NCBI GenBank assembly: GCA_003132645.1
Contig: PKYM01000222.1
Location: forward strand, 23,526 to 40,085
Direction of reading: 5' to 3'
Source: Actinomycetota bacterium
GTDB taxonomy: Bacteria; Actinomycetota; Thermoleophilia; UBA2241
Length of the DNA: 16,560 bases
The notes under the pieces are model-generated. The model did no database searches. It had not been told where the DNA came from and saw only the letters and a program-made list of their open reading frames with translations. This document shows positions 8,263-14,892 of this stretch, one piece after another (the first letter of the stretch is position 1; the number at the start of each line of letters is the position of its first letter). Both the position numbers and the translations under genes were made by a program.

Positions 8263-9321
8263 ATGAGCCTGCACGCCGATATCGCCCTGCAGATAGGCGC
8301 TTTGAGTGTCGCGGCCGATATCGCCGTCGAAGATGAGCAGGTCGTCGGCTTGCTCGGCCCCAACGGAGCCGGCAAGACCACGCTGCTGCGCGCCATTGCA
8401 GGGCTCACGCCGCTGGCGGCCGGTCGGGTCGTGCTCGACGACGAAGTACTCGAGGACACGGCGACAGGCGTACGGGTCGCCACCGAGAAGCGCTCCATAG
8501 GAGTCGTGTTCCAGGACTACCTGCTGTTCCCCCACCTCTCGGCGCTCGACAACGTCGCCTTCGGGCTGCGTGCCCGGCGAACACCTCGCGACGTGGCCAG
8601 GCGACGCGCCGCCGAGTGGCTGGCGAAGGTCGGCCTCGACGGGTTCGCGCAGGCTCGACCGAGGGCCCTGTCCGGAGGTCAGGCCCAGCGGGTCGCGCTG
8701 GCGCGCGCGCTGGTGACCGACCCCAGGCTTCTCCTGCTGGACGAGCCACTGGCCGCCCTGGACGCGGGCGGCCGCGCTGCTCTGCGGCATGAGCTGCAGC
8801 GACACCTCGCCGGCTTTTCGGGCACCTGTGTGCTGGTGACCCACGACCTGATCGAAGCGGTGACCCTGGCCGACCGTCTGGTCGTGATCGAAGCCGGCCG
8901 GGTCGTCCAGGCAGGCTCGCCCGAGGAGGTCAGCCTGCACCCCCGTTCCCGCTATGTCGCCGACCTCGTCGGGGTGAACCTCTACCGCGGACCGGTGAGC
9001 GACGGTGCGATCGCGCTGCCGTACGGCCAACGGCTCGTCGCGGTCGATGATGCGCACCTGTCGGGCGACGTGTTCGCCGTGGTCGAGCCGCACGCCGTCG
9101 CGCTGTTTCGGGACCACCCGGAGGGCTCGCCCCGCAACGTGTGGTCGGGAACGGTCGAGATCCTCGACATCATGGGGGACCGCGTTCGGGTCAGGGTGAA
9201 CGGTCCGGTGTCGGTGGTGGCCGAGGTCACGCCGGCCGCCGTCGCCCAACTGCGGCTTGGCGACGGAGGTCTTGTCTGGGCCTCGGTGAAGGCTACAGAG
9301 GTGAGCGTCTATCCCGCCTGA
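8263..9321 (+). CDS. modC: ModC, molybdate ABC transporter ATP-binding protein
   Basis: A 352-residue ATPase that energises ModB. It carries Walker A GPNGAGKT (32-39), Q-loop Gln84, signature LSGGQ (136-140), Walker B LLLLDE (156-161) and switch His194. The C-terminal third holds a molybdate-binding TOBE/Mop-like domain (about 285-350), which in this family binds the oxyanion and can inhibit transport when the cell is replete. The order modA-modB-modC is the standard one. The ATG at 8263 fits the domain start. An ATG in a different frame just upstream (about 8252) does not. Confidence 0.93.
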   Translation: MSLHADIALQIGALSVAADIAVEDEQVVGLLGPNGAGKTTLLRAIAGLTPLAAGRVVLDDEVLEDTATGVRVATEKRSIGVVFQDYLLFPHLSALDNVAFGLRARRTPRDVARRRAAEWLAKVGLDGFAQARPRALSGGQAQRVALARALVTDPRLLLLDEPLAALDAGGRAALRHELQRHLAGFSGTCVLVTHDLIEAVTLADRLVVIEAGRVVQAGSPEEVSLHPRSRYVADLVGVNLYRGPVSDGAIALPYGQRLVAVDDAHLSGDVFAVVEPHAVALFRDHPEGSPRNVWSGTVEILDIMGDRVRVRVNGPVSVVAEVTPAAVAQLRLGDGGLVWASVKATEVSVYPA

Positions 9322-9386
9322 CCGGTCTGGGCGTGTCGTGCCCGCGGCGCCGCCGGCCATCGAGACACTGACGTCAAGCCTCCGCC

Positions 9387-9416
9387 TTGTCGGCTTTGAC
9401 AGGCCCTGTCTATACT
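9387..9416 (+). promoter_or_regulatory. Candidate promoter and overlapping operator upstream of the modE-like gene
   Basis: TTGTCG (9387-9392) and TATACT (9411-9416) are 18 bp apart. The spacer contains a perfect small dyad, GACAG-GCC-CTGTC (9398-9410), that would let a repressor block the promoter. An 8-bp palindrome TGACGTCA lies just upstream (9369-9376). This suggests the regulator gene can be transcribed separately from modABC. It is based on motif matching only. Confidence 0.4.
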
Positions 9417-9495
9417 CGAGTTCAGCGAGGATTCCGGGCTGTTGCAGCCTCTGCGGCCCCTGGCCGCGCGAGATCTCCGACGAAGGGAAGCCGGC

Positions 9496-10017
9496 ATGGG
9501 CAGCGGGAGCGACACCGAAGGCGCCCGCCACCGCGCGCGCGGTGGCGGGCGCTCGCACCATCGCACGCCGGGAGACGCCGCCTTTTCGAAAGCGCCGCCC
9601 AACCCGGCGCCCGCGGTGCATCTTGCCCATCGCCTCTGGCTTGAGCGCGACGGTGAACTGGTTTTCGGCCCGGGAGGCTTCGAGCTGCTGCGGCGCGTCG
9701 ACCAGATGGGCTCCCTGAACCAGGCGTCCAAGAGCATGGCGATGTCGTACAGCAAGGCGTGGCGGGTAGTGCGCGAGGTCGAGGAGCGCTTCGACGTGCC
9801 TTTGTTCGAGCGGCGCATCGGCGGGCCCGATGGTGGCGGGTCGTCGCTGACCGACGAGGCTCGCAGCCTGCTCGCACGCTACGGTGCCCTCCAAGCCGAA
9901 GCGGACGACCTCCTCGTCTCCCTGTTTGCCAAGCACTTCTCGGGCGTCTCCTACGGACCGGCAAAGGCGTCCCCCGCTCGCCGCGGACTCGCTGCCGGCG
10001 AGCGCGGCCCGCGATAG
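9496..10017 (+). CDS. modE: Short ModE-type molybdenum-responsive regulator (winged HTH only)
   Basis: A 173-residue protein. Residues 44-150 match the LysR-like winged-HTH domain of ModE: LWLERDGEL, then GFELLRRVDQMGSLNQASKSMAMSYSKA..W as the helix-turn-helix (about 61-90), the wing with GGPDGGGSSLT (109-119) and a closing helix. The C-terminal molybdate-binding Mop/TOBE domains of E. coli ModE are absent, so metal sensing may need another protein or ModC's TOBE domain. Its likely job is control of mod and Mo-enzyme genes. The ATG at 9496 was chosen because GAAGGGA lies seven bases upstream. It gives a low-complexity 43-residue N-terminal extension that contains a 32-bp palindrome. A GTG at 9616, without a clear ribosome site, would give a length more usual for the family. 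Confidence 0.75.
   Translation: MGSGSDTEGARHRARGGGRSHHRTPGDAAFSKAPPNPAPAVHLAHRLWLERDGELVFGPGGFELLRRVDQMGSLNQASKSMAMSYSKAWRVVREVEERFDVPLFERRIGGPDGGGSSLTDEARSLLARYGALQAEADDLLVSLFAKHFSGVSYGPAKASPARRGLAAGERGPR
9521..9552. repeat. Perfect 32-bp palindrome inside the 5' end of the modE-like frame
   Basis: The 16-bp arms 9521-9536 and 9537-9552 are exact reverse complements with no spacer. All but two of the 32 bases are G or C (one A and one T). In RNA this would make a very stable hairpin about 22 bases after the ATG at 9496. It may be a translational control hairpin, a terminator lying before a later true start (GTG 9616), or a mobile palindrome. No T-tract follows. Confidence 0.8.
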
Positions 10018-10359
10018 TTGGTCGAGGACGCAGAAACCGCGCTTGCCTTCTTCGAGCCCGACAGTTCTCGTCCGGCCGATCCCGTCGCGGCCGTCATGAG
10101 TTGCGTGGAGCAGCGGGCCCGGGCACTTCTGCTCGACGGGCCCGCTCTTCCCGCTGCGTTCTTCGATCTGAGCACGGGTGTTGCCGGCGAGCTTGTGCAG
10201 AAGCTGACCAACTACGACATTCGCATGGCCGGCGTCGTGCCGGACCTCCTTGCTCAGTCTCCTCGTTTTCGCGAGTTCGCACGCGAGGCCAACGCCGGGA
10301 GACGGGTCCGATTCTTCACTACGCGGCAGGAGGCCAAAGCGTGGCTCGAATCCTTCTGA
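10018..10359 (+). CDS. DUF4180-like small protein
   Basis: A 113-residue protein resembling the DUF4180 family, whose function is not known. The diagnostic core FFDLSTGVAGELVQK (48-62) is followed by an x-NYDIRMAGVV strand, FREFARE-x-N-x-G (84-94) and VRFF-x-T-x-x-EA-x-x-W near the end. The family usually has about 20 more residues at the N-terminus. Here the frame opens with TTG directly after the TAG stop of the modE-like gene, in the same reading frame, with no clear ribosome site. Either it is translated by coupling or reinitiation, or the modE-like and DUF4180 parts once formed one reading frame that is now cut by an amber codon. Its position at the end of the mod cluster may be incidental. 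Confidence 0.6.
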   Translation: MVEDAETALAFFEPDSSRPADPVAAVMSCVEQRARALLLDGPALPAAFFDLSTGVAGELVQKLTNYDIRMAGVVPDLLAQSPRFREFAREANAGRRVRFFTTRQEAKAWLESF

Positions 10360-10385
10360 CGTTGTCGAATCTGGTGAGATTGCGC

Positions 10386-10401
10386 CCGGCGCCTGCGCCG
10401 G
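10386..10401 (+). terminator. Possible GC-rich hairpin terminator after the DUF4180-like gene
   Basis: CCGGCG and CGCCGG flank a four-base loop (CCTG), 26 bp after the stop codon. There is no T-tract, so it is at best a non-canonical terminator. It lies just before the direct repeats upstream of pyruvate kinase. Confidence 0.3.
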
Positions 10402-10408
10402 AGGCGTA

Positions 10409-10426
10409 GGCTAACCGGCGGTTAAC
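10409..10426 (+). promoter_or_regulatory. 11-bp-spaced direct repeat upstream of pyk, candidate response-regulator site
   Basis: GGCTAAC (10409-10415) and GGTTAAC (10420-10426) are in direct orientation, 11 bp apart. A TATAGG box follows at 10440-10445. Two half-sites one helical turn apart are typical of OmpR/PhoB-family binding. A similar pair stands before the arsenate reductase gene (12012-12029). The same bases also contain a short dyad, TAACC-GGC-GGTTA, which is an alternative reading. Confidence 0.4.
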
Positions 10427-10478
10427 TCCGCGGTGCGAGTATAGGATCTCGCAAAAGGGCCGAGGGAAAGCAGGCACG

Positions 10479-11960
10479 GTGACAACATCGTTTGAGGCCG
10501 GCGGCAGGCCGGAACTCCATGACGAGCCGGCGGCGATTCAGCCGGCTGCGACTCAGAGTCGGCGGCGGACGAAGATCGTCGCCACGCTGGGTCCGGCGTC
10601 GCGCGACGAGCGCGTGCTTGCGCTGCTGCTCAAGGCGGGCATGGACGTGGCGCGCATCAACCTCTCGCACGGAAACACCGCCGAGCACGCCGCGTCGATC
10701 GCCGCGGTGCGCCGCGCCGCGGTCGAGCGGGGCGCACCGCTGGCGGTCCTCGTCGACCTGCCCGGCCCCAAGCTGCGGCTTGCGGACCTGCCTCGGCCGC
10801 TCGACGTCAAAGCCGGTGACATCGTGGTGCTCGGCGCGCCGCCGAGCGCCCAGCTACCGGTCAACTTCCCCGAGCTCCTGCCGCACTTCACTCCAGGCGA
10901 GCTGGTGCTCATCGACGACGGCGCCGTCGAACTGCGGGTGAGCGCGGTCGCGCCGCCCACCGTCACCCTCGAGGTCTTGAACGACGGCGTGATCGAGTCG
11001 CGCAAGGGTGTCAACCTGCCCGACACGCACCTGCCGATCGGGGCCCTCACGGCGGCCGACCGCGAGCTGCTGTCCTGGAGCTTGCGCCAGGACGTCGACT
11101 ACGTCGCGCTCTCGTTCGTGCGCGGCGCCGATGACGTGCGTGAGCTCAAAGAGCTCATCGCCGCGGCCGGCGGCGACCAGCTCGTGGTGGCCAAGATCGA
11201 AAAGAAAGAGGCGCTGACGGCCTACGAGGAGATCATCGCCGCGGCCGACGCGGTCATGGTGGCGCGCGGCGACCTGGGCGTGGAGATCGACCCGGCCATG
11301 GTGCCGATCTGGCAGAAGCGCATCATCCACGCGGCCAACCTCGCCGGCAAGCCGGTGATCACGGCCACGCAGATGCTGCAATCGATGGTCTCAAGCCCAC
11401 GACCAACGAGGGCCGAGGCCAGCGACGTCGCCAACGCCATCTACGACGCGACCAGCGCGGTCATGCTCTCCGGCGAGACCGCCATCGGGTGCTACCCGGC
11501 AGAGGCGCTGCGCACGATGGCCGGGATCGCGCTCGTGGTCGAAGCCGACATCGAGCGCGAGGGTCGCGCCCAGCAGCCGTGGTCGGCGGCGCGCACCGGC
11601 GTCTCCACCGCCATCAGCTACGGCGCCTGTGAGGTCGCCCACCGCGTCGGCGCGGCGGCCATCGTCAGCGCCACCTTCTCTGGTGCGACGGCCCGCGCCG
11701 TGGCTCGCAACCTGCCGGCGCAGCCCATCGTCGCGGTCAGTCCTAACCAGCGCGTGGTCAACCAGCTCGCCCTCTGCTGGGGTGTGTCTCCGCTGCTCGG
11801 CAGGCATCGGGACAGCTTCGAGGAGGTCCTGCGCGAAGCCAACGACCTCGTCTTGGCCAACGGCTACGGGCAGCCGGGTGAGGTGGTGGTGGTCACCGCC
11901 GGCCTGCAGACCAACCAGTCCGGCAAGACGAACCTGATCAAGGCGCACGTGCTCGGTTAA
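10479..11960 (+). CDS. pyk: Pyruvate kinase
   Basis: A 493-residue glycolytic enzyme converting phosphoenolpyruvate and ADP to pyruvate and ATP. The core starts at TKIVATLGPAS (31-41) after a poorly conserved N-terminal tail. Catalytic and ligand residues are visible: Arg59, Asn61 and Ser63 in RINLSHG, Lys239 and Glu241 in KIEKKEA, Asp265 in ARGDLGVE, and Thr297 in TATQML. The MLSGETAIG-x-YP signature follows. The C-terminal allosteric domain is present, without an extra PEP-utiliser domain. The GTG start at 10479 follows GAGGGA by roughly ten bases. The tail of about 30 residues means a later start is possible. It is a housekeeping gene without obvious functional linkage to its neighbours. 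Confidence 0.96.
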   Translation: MTTSFEAGGRPELHDEPAAIQPAATQSRRRTKIVATLGPASRDERVLALLLKAGMDVARINLSHGNTAEHAASIAAVRRAAVERGAPLAVLVDLPGPKLRLADLPRPLDVKAGDIVVLGAPPSAQLPVNFPELLPHFTPGELVLIDDGAVELRVSAVAPPTVTLEVLNDGVIESRKGVNLPDTHLPIGALTAADRELLSWSLRQDVDYVALSFVRGADDVRELKELIAAAGGDQLVVAKIEKKEALTAYEEIIAAADAVMVARGDLGVEIDPAMVPIWQKRIIHAANLAGKPVITATQMLQSMVSSPRPTRAEASDVANAIYDATSAVMLSGETAIGCYPAEALRTMAGIALVVEADIEREGRAQQPWSAARTGVSTAISYGACEVAHRVGAAAIVSATFSGATARAVARNLPAQPIVAVSPNQRVVNQLALCWGVSPLLGRHRDSFEEVLREANDLVLANGYGQPGEVVVVTAGLQTNQSGKTNLIKAHVLG

Positions 11961-11964
11961 CGGC

Positions 11965-12000
11965 CCGCGCGGCCGCGGACGCAGGTCGCGACTTTCTCTT
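11965..12000 (+). terminator. Possible terminator after pyk
   Basis: CCGCG-CGGC-CGCGG (11965-11978) forms a 5-bp stem with a four-base loop. It is followed by the short palindrome GTCGCGAC and a T-rich run TTTCTCTT ending at 12000. The stem is short and the T-run is interrupted, so the call is weak. Confidence 0.35.
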
Positions 12001-12011
12001 AGCACGATCCT

Positions 12012-12029
12012 CGCTAACACCACGCTAAC
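12012..12029 (+). promoter_or_regulatory. 11-bp-spaced direct repeat upstream of arsC, candidate PhoB/PhoP-type site
   Basis: Two exact copies of CGCTAAC (12012-12018 and 12023-12029) are 11 bp apart in direct orientation. A TATGAA box lies at 12040-12045, ten bases after the second copy. That is the geometry of activator boxes of the OmpR/PhoB family, where the repeats replace the -35 element. Phosphate or arsenate control would make sense for arsC, but that is inference. Confidence 0.45.
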
Positions 12030-12075
12030 GCGCGTCGGTTATGAATGGCGCGAAGGCGACGTAAGCGGGGTGACT

Positions 12076-12504
12076 GTGAGCAAGATCAGGGTGCTCTTCC
12101 TTTGCGTGCACAACACGGCGCGCAGCCAAATGGCAGAGGCGTTTCTGCGTGCCTTCACCGGCGATGAGTTCGAGGTCTACAGTGCCGGCCTGGAGCCCCG
12201 TGAGATCGATCCCCTGACGGTCGCGGTCATGCGGGAGCGCGGCTTCGACCTGCAGGGCCACTACGCCAAGCCCTTGAGCGAGTTCCTGGGCAAGGTCCAT
12301 TTCGGCTATCTGATCACCGTGTGCGATCGCGCCGAACGCGAATGCCCGACCTTCCCCGGCATGGGCACGCGTCTGAACTGGTCCTTCGAGGATCCCGCGG
12401 CCTTCCAGGGAACCGAGGAGCAGCGGCTGGCCAAGTTCCGCGAGGTCCGCGACGGCCTCGAGCTGTCGATCCGGGAATGGCTTGTCTTTCGGGGAAGCTG
12501 GTGA
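12076..12504 (+). CDS. arsC: Arsenate reductase, thioredoxin-linked low-molecular-weight phosphatase type
   Basis: A 142-residue cytoplasmic enzyme that reduces arsenate to arsenite. The P-loop CVHNTARS (10-17) has the CX5R fold of low-molecular-weight tyrosine phosphatases. Cys83 and Cys90 (CDRAEREC) have the CX6C spacing of the redox relay Cys82/Cys89 in S. aureus ArsC, and the nucleophile is also Cys10. With all three cysteines present, thioredoxin-coupled arsenate reduction is favoured over a plain phosphatase. The GTG at 12076 is preferred because AAGCGGGG ends five bases upstream. A GTG at 12070 would overlap that site and add only two residues. No arsR or arsenite pump gene is adjacent. 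The following gene is convergent, ending 28 bp away. Confidence 0.88.
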   Translation: MSKIRVLFLCVHNTARSQMAEAFLRAFTGDEFEVYSAGLEPREIDPLTVAVMRERGFDLQGHYAKPLSEFLGKVHFGYLITVCDRAERECPTFPGMGTRLNWSFEDPAAFQGTEEQRLAKFREVRDGLELSIREWLVFRGSW

Positions 12505-12532
12505 TCGGCAGAGTCCGGCCGTCGCGGCGCGG

Positions 12533-13327
12533 TCAGGGCAGCGCGACCAGCCGCCGATCGGAGAGCCGCAAAGACGACTCGTAGCCGGCGCGCCTGGCGA
12601 GCGCCGTCGCTTCGGCAAACGACGAGGCGAGGTCAGCGACCCGATGGGCGTCGGAGCTCACGATGATCTGGATGCCGGCGCGGCGGGCGCGCTCGAGCAG
12701 GCCGGGCGCCGGATACATCTCACCAGCGGGGTGGCGGTCGTAGCCCGAGGTGTTGATCTCGATCGCCAGGCCGGCCGCCGCGATGGCCTGCAGCGCGTCG
12801 TTTTCGAGGCCGCCTACGTTGGCCGTGGGCCGGTAGCCCCACTTCTTGGGCAGGTCGAGATGGGCGACCACGTCGAAGGCGCCGGTCTGCGTCGCCTCGA
12901 TGAGCATCTCGTAGTCGCGCCGCCACACCTGGTCCACGTCGCGCCAGCCTGCGGCCTTGCGATTGTGCCGCTCGATGAAGCCGAAACCGTCGACGAAGTG
13001 GACCGAGCACAGCACGTAGTCGAAGGGGTAGGCGGCGAGCGCCGCCACGATCTCGTCGGCGGCCTCGGGCAGGTAGTCGGCCTCGATGCCCAGCAGCACC
13101 CGTAGCTCGAGGAAGGCAGCCGCGGTCTCGCGCACGGCCGCGACGTAGTCGTCGAGGCCGCTTTGCTCCGTGCCATAGGAGCCGTCGTGCCGCAGGCATC
13201 GCGGCCTGAGATGGTCGCTGAACCCGAGCTCGGACAGACCGAGCTGCATGGCTCGTGCGGCGTAGGCGCGGGGCTCGTCGTGGCCATCCGAGAAGCAGGT
13301 GTGGACGTGGTAGTCGGGGAGGCGCAT
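12533..13327 (-). CDS. PHP-domain phosphoesterase, histidinol-phosphatase-like
   Basis: A 264-residue metal-dependent phosphoesterase. The PHP metal ligands appear in order: HVH (7-9), GFSDH (35-39), GIEADY, CSVHF, VVAHLD, and SSDAHR near the C-terminus. Length and motifs fit HisK-type histidinol phosphatase, the penultimate step of histidine synthesis. No his genes are nearby, so another phosphate ester is possible. It is the last gene of a minus-strand operon behind an L,D-transpeptidase. Its ATG lies in the last of four tandem copies of its own start region, and translation seems to depend on coupling because no Shine-Dalgarno is visible (the bases before the ATG are GACTGCTG). Confidence 0.85.
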   Translation of the reverse strand: MRLPDYHVHTCFSDGHDEPRAYAARAMQLGLSELGFSDHLRPRCLRHDGSYGTEQSGLDDYVAAVRETAAAFLELRVLLGIEADYLPEAADEIVAALAAYPFDYVLCSVHFVDGFGFIERHNRKAAGWRDVDQVWRRDYEMLIEATQTGAFDVVAHLDLPKKWGYRPTANVGGLENDALQAIAAAGLAIEINTSGYDRHPAGEMYPAPGLLERARRAGIQIIVSSDAHRVADLASSFAEATALARRAGYESSLRLSDRRLVALP

Positions 13328-13387
13328 CAGCAGTCGGGGAGACGCATCAGCAGTAGGGGAGACGCATCAATCGGGGAGTCGCATCAG
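13312..13387 (-). repeat. Four-copy tandem repeat of the PHP gene start region
   Basis: Four imperfect units of 18-20 bp lie head to tail: 13312-13331, 13332-13351, 13352-13369 and 13370-13387. On the minus strand each reads CTGATGCGNCTCCCC with small changes. Each unit contains an ATG followed by Arg-Leu-Pro codons. The unit next to the PHP gene supplies its real start, and the outermost one overlaps the stop of the L,D-transpeptidase gene. The pattern looks like tandem duplication of an original TGATG stop/start junction. Confidence 0.92.
13327..13384 (-). other. Chain of three mini-ORFs linked by TGATG overlaps
   Basis: Reading the minus strand from the transpeptidase stop, the mini-ORFs encode MRLPD (13384-13367), MRLPYC (13367-13347) and MRLPDC (13347-13327), each ending in TGA. 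Each TGA shares its A with the next ATG. The first ATG overlaps the transpeptidase stop and the last TGA overlaps the PHP gene ATG. A ribosome could therefore pass from the upstream gene to the PHP gene by four successive termination-reinitiation events. The coding reading is exact. Translation of the mini-ORFs is not shown. Confidence 0.75.
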
Positions 13388-14892
13388 TAGCCATAGATGC
13401 TCGTGACCGTGCCTCTGCGTGTCGTGCCTACGGCGCAGACAGGTCTTCTGGCCGGGTCCAGCAAACGGCACAAGCGGATCATGGCGCTGTGGGTCACAGA
13501 GACGCAGCCGGTGGTCAGGCCACGGTGGTTGACGTGCAGGAAGATGGCGGTGCCCCGGCCGTAGACGCGCTGGTTGGGCAGCGCGTTGTAGCCGCTCGAG
13601 ACCGCGAACTCGTACGCGTGCGGACTGTCGGCCAGATGCTCGCCGTCGACGTGGCGCGCGGTCTCCACCCAGGTGTTGTAGGTCGAGTTGTGTTCGGCGC
13701 TCCACCAGGAGCGTTGCGTGATGCGGCGATACGCCATCGTAGTGCCGCTGGGCGGCCCGCGATGCGTGCCGAAGATGTAGTGCGGCATGCGCCAGACGCC
13801 GGTGGGCGTGGTCCGTGTGCCCGCGTGACGCGTACGACCGTCGGTGAGTCCGTTCGAGCCGAACCGGGCCGGCGTCGACATGACACGGATCCAGTCGCCG
13901 GCGCGGTAGTCGAACAGGCTCAGGGTGCCGTAGCGCGCTCCCAACCCGGCGCCGGTTGCGATCACAAGTTGCCGTGACCCACCGCGGTAGGCCATGTGCT
14001 CCGGCAAGGTCTTGGCGGTGTTCCGGTTCCAGACGGGCAGATCGGGCAGTGCGCCCACGGTCACGACGGTGCTGTTCGCGGACCGGGTCGGCGCATGCGC
14101 CTCGTCGACATACGAGGCGCGCAGCCGCCATCTGCCGGCCGAAGGCAGGCTCATCGCCAGGGAGTAGACCGAGCCACCGACCCCAGCCGAGTCGACGATC
14201 TCGCCCGACCCGCCGACCGCGCCGGTCCCGCCCTGCACGGGCGCCGTCACGGTCTTGCGCAAGATCCAGAGCCCGGACTCCGAGCGATAGCAGTCGACGG
14301 TCACGGCGGCAGTGCCTGCGGAAAGCGCCGGCTTGAGGGACCCCTTCATGGTGAAGAGGCTGTGACGGCCGACCGACAGTGGCGCCGACGGGGCGCCGAG
14401 TGCCGCACGCGAGTCGATCGCCAGTTGCGCCGCGGCCGGTTGCAGCGTGTCGCTGCCCGCGAAGGCCACGCTGAAGGTGGTGCGACCGTAGCTTGCTGTC
14501 GGCGTGACAGGTGTCGAGAAGTCGCCTTGCGCGTCGGTGCCGACCGTGGTCACCGCGCTCCAGAGCAGGCCGTCCGTCGAGGATGTTACCGTGAGCGTGG
14601 CGTCGGCAATGCCAGCGTCGGCGACGTCGGTGTCGGCAGTCGAAAGACGGCCGGAGAGTACCGCCGACCCACCGTAGTCCACGACTGTCGGCGTGGCGGT
14701 GAGGGCGATCGTGGTGACCGTGCGCGTGTCCGCGTCTCTCCCCGCTGCAGCGAGGGTCTGCGCCTGTGCCGCCGCGGCGGCCGCGGCGGTCGCAAGGAGT
14801 CCGGCCGCAAGCAGCAGCAAGGCAACCAAGGCGGCGAGGCCGATGAGTCGGCGCCCGTGGAGACACACGGCTGCTTTCGGGTGTCCTCTCAC
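13384..14892 (-). CDS. Secreted L,D-transpeptidase (YkuD-type) with N-terminal Ig-like region
   Basis: A 502-residue exported cell-wall enzyme that would form 3-3 peptidoglycan crosslinks or attach proteins to the wall. Residues 17-42 form a signal or anchor segment (LIGLAALVALLLLAAGLL, then an Ala run). Residues 50-270 are Thr/Ser/Val-rich and look like two Ig-type beta domains (for example VDYGGSAVLSGRLS, then GRHSLFTMKGSLKPAL). The catalytic domain covers about 290-502, with His453 and nucleophile Cys463 in IFLHVNHRGLTTGCVS, the YkuD signature H...S/T-x-GC. The GTG start at 14892 overlaps the TGA of the M14 gene (GTGA), indicating translational coupling. The 3' end overlaps the mini-ORF chain that leads to the PHP gene. 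Confidence 0.87.
   Translation of the reverse strand: MRGHPKAAVCLHGRRLIGLAALVALLLLAAGLLATAAAAAAAQAQTLAAAGRDADTRTVTTIALTATPTVVDYGGSAVLSGRLSTADTDVADAGIADATLTVTSSTDGLLWSAVTTVGTDAQGDFSTPVTPTASYGRTTFSVAFAGSDTLQPAAAQLAIDSRAALGAPSAPLSVGRHSLFTMKGSLKPALSAGTAAVTVDCYRSESGLWILRKTVTAPVQGGTGAVGGSGEIVDSAGVGGSVYSLAMSLPSAGRWRLRASYVDEAHAPTRSANSTVVTVGALPDLPVWNRNTAKTLPEHMAYRGGSRQLVIATGAGLGARYGTLSLFDYRAGDWIRVMSTPARFGSNGLTDGRTRHAGTRTTPTGVWRMPHYIFGTHRGPPSGTTMAYRRITQRSWWSAEHNSTYNTWVETARHVDGEHLADSPHAYEFAVSSGYNALPNQRVYGRGTAIFLHVNHRGLTTGCVSVTHSAMIRLCRLLDPARRPVCAVGTTRRGTVTSIYGY

Noticed and set aside
8152..9936. Long open frame of 594 codons on the minus strand
   Set aside because: It runs antisense to modC and modE, shows no recognisable domain and has the Arg/Gly/Asp/His-rich composition of a high-GC shadow frame.
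13312..13387. Possible CRISPR array
   Set aside because: The units are contiguous, with no unique spacers of regular length, and they are copies of the adjacent gene start.
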